Source: an uncultured Flavobacteriia bacterium (lineage in GTDB: Bacteria; Bacteroidota; Bacteroidia; Flavobacteriales_D; Crocinitomicaceae). From it: a stretch of DNA of 13,901 nt. Position numbers and translations under genes: made by a program. Of the stretch, positions 13,619 through 13,901 are shown one piece after another (positions within the stretch are counted from its first letter, which is position 1; each line of letters begins with the position of its first letter). The notes beneath the pieces are model-generated. The model saw only the letters and a program-made list of their open reading frames with translations. It did not search any database and was not told where the DNA came from. The DNA is taken from the NCBI GenBank assembly GCA_903928365.1, contig CAIYQV010000322.1:1-13901 (forward strand), written 5' to 3'.

Positions 13619-13901
13619 TTATTTCGTGACGAAATCCTTCAGATAGAACGGTTCGAAATATGCCACATCTTCAAATTGTGAAGTGTTAAATCTTCGAAAC
13701 GCTTCCGCTACCTGTCCTTTGGCAGAGGAATGAATTTCTTCGTCAAATTCAATAGGCCTACCTGCCCATATTTCCTGAAGCTTTTGTTGTCCATCGCCAA
13801 AACACAAAAAGGGCTCGTATTCTGAATAGGACGAAGAGTCAATGACATCTGCTGATATTTTCTTCAATGTGTCAAGTGATGGAGAATAGATCGCATTATA
13901 C
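13619..13901 (-). CDS. tsaB: tRNA threonylcarbamoyladenosine biosynthesis protein TsaB, C-terminal part
   Basis: The minus-strand frame runs open to the window edge, so the gene is cut at its 5' side and 93 C-terminal residues are visible. Reading inward from the edge gives YNAIYSPSLDT, resembling the conserved EVY.A.YD region of TsaB, and the end FEDVAYFEPFYLKDFVTK matches the very characteristic C terminus of Bacteroidota TsaB. TsaB is the inactive Gcp/TsaD paralogue that partners TsaD and TsaE in making t6A37 in tRNAs reading ANN codons. A TTG at 13867 is in frame but is interior to the gene. Its TAA (13621-13619) directly abuts the stop of the secreted protein on the other strand, with no terminator between them. 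The family assignment is from recalled sequence signatures. Confidence 0.85.
   Translation of the reverse strand, partial: YNAIYSPSLDTLKKISADVIDSSSYSEYEPFLCFGDGQQKLQEIWAGRPIEFDEEIHSSAKGQVAEAFRRFNTSQFEDVAYFEPFYLKDFVTK

Noticed and set aside
1..13901. CRISPR array, insertion sequence, prophage or RNA gene
   Set aside because: No regularly spaced repeats, transposase or phage genes, terminal repeats, or tRNA/rRNA-like sequences were recognised anywhere in the window.

Overview
The window looks like chromosomal DNA of a Bacteroidota bacterium. Four things support this: a large secreted protein with a Por/type IX (T9SS) C-terminal sorting domain, a DAHP synthase fused to a C-terminal chorismate mutase, several start-proximal boxes resembling the Bacteroidota -7 promoter element (TAnnTTTG), and starts without obvious Shine-Dalgarno sequences. 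I see no mobile element, CRISPR array, rRNA or tRNA gene; it reads as ordinary core genome with one unusual regulatory region.

Layout. At the left edge is the 3' end of an unrecognised + strand gene (to 235). It meets, tail to tail, a minus-strand group read right to left: aroG-type DAHP synthase/chorismate mutase (3124-2051), a secreted SUMF1-fold protein (1998-1108), a MazG-like NTP pyrophosphohydrolase (1065-670) and a Nudix hydrolase (666-232). From 3476 to 9764 runs a complete, tightly overlapping + strand tryptophan operon, trpE-trpG-trpD-trpC-trpF-trpB-trpA, which encodes every step from chorismate to tryptophan. It is followed by a membrane-anchored alpha/beta hydrolase (9801-10610) overlapping by four bases a 1003-residue secreted lamin-tail/CotH/T9SS protein (10607-13618). 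The right edge holds the 3' end of tsaB on the minus strand, whose stop abuts the previous gene with no gap.

The most interesting part is the 351-base divergent region 3125-3475 between aroG and trpE. Both sides carry what looks like a ribosome-mediated transcription attenuator. On the trp side a 20-codon leader ORF has five Trp codons, three of them consecutive, followed by a perfect 11-bp intrinsic terminator and a mutually exclusive antiterminator pairing. On the aroG side a 15-codon leader ORF with Trp-Asn-Trp is followed by a bulged hairpin and nine Ts, placed directly in front of the aroG start, again with an alternative pairing. The inferred circuit is that low charged tRNA-Trp simultaneously opens the entry step of the shikimate pathway and the whole Trp branch, from back-to-back promoters separated by a short inverted repeat. 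TrpE also keeps the LLES motif associated with feedback inhibition by Trp, so control would act on both transcription and activity.
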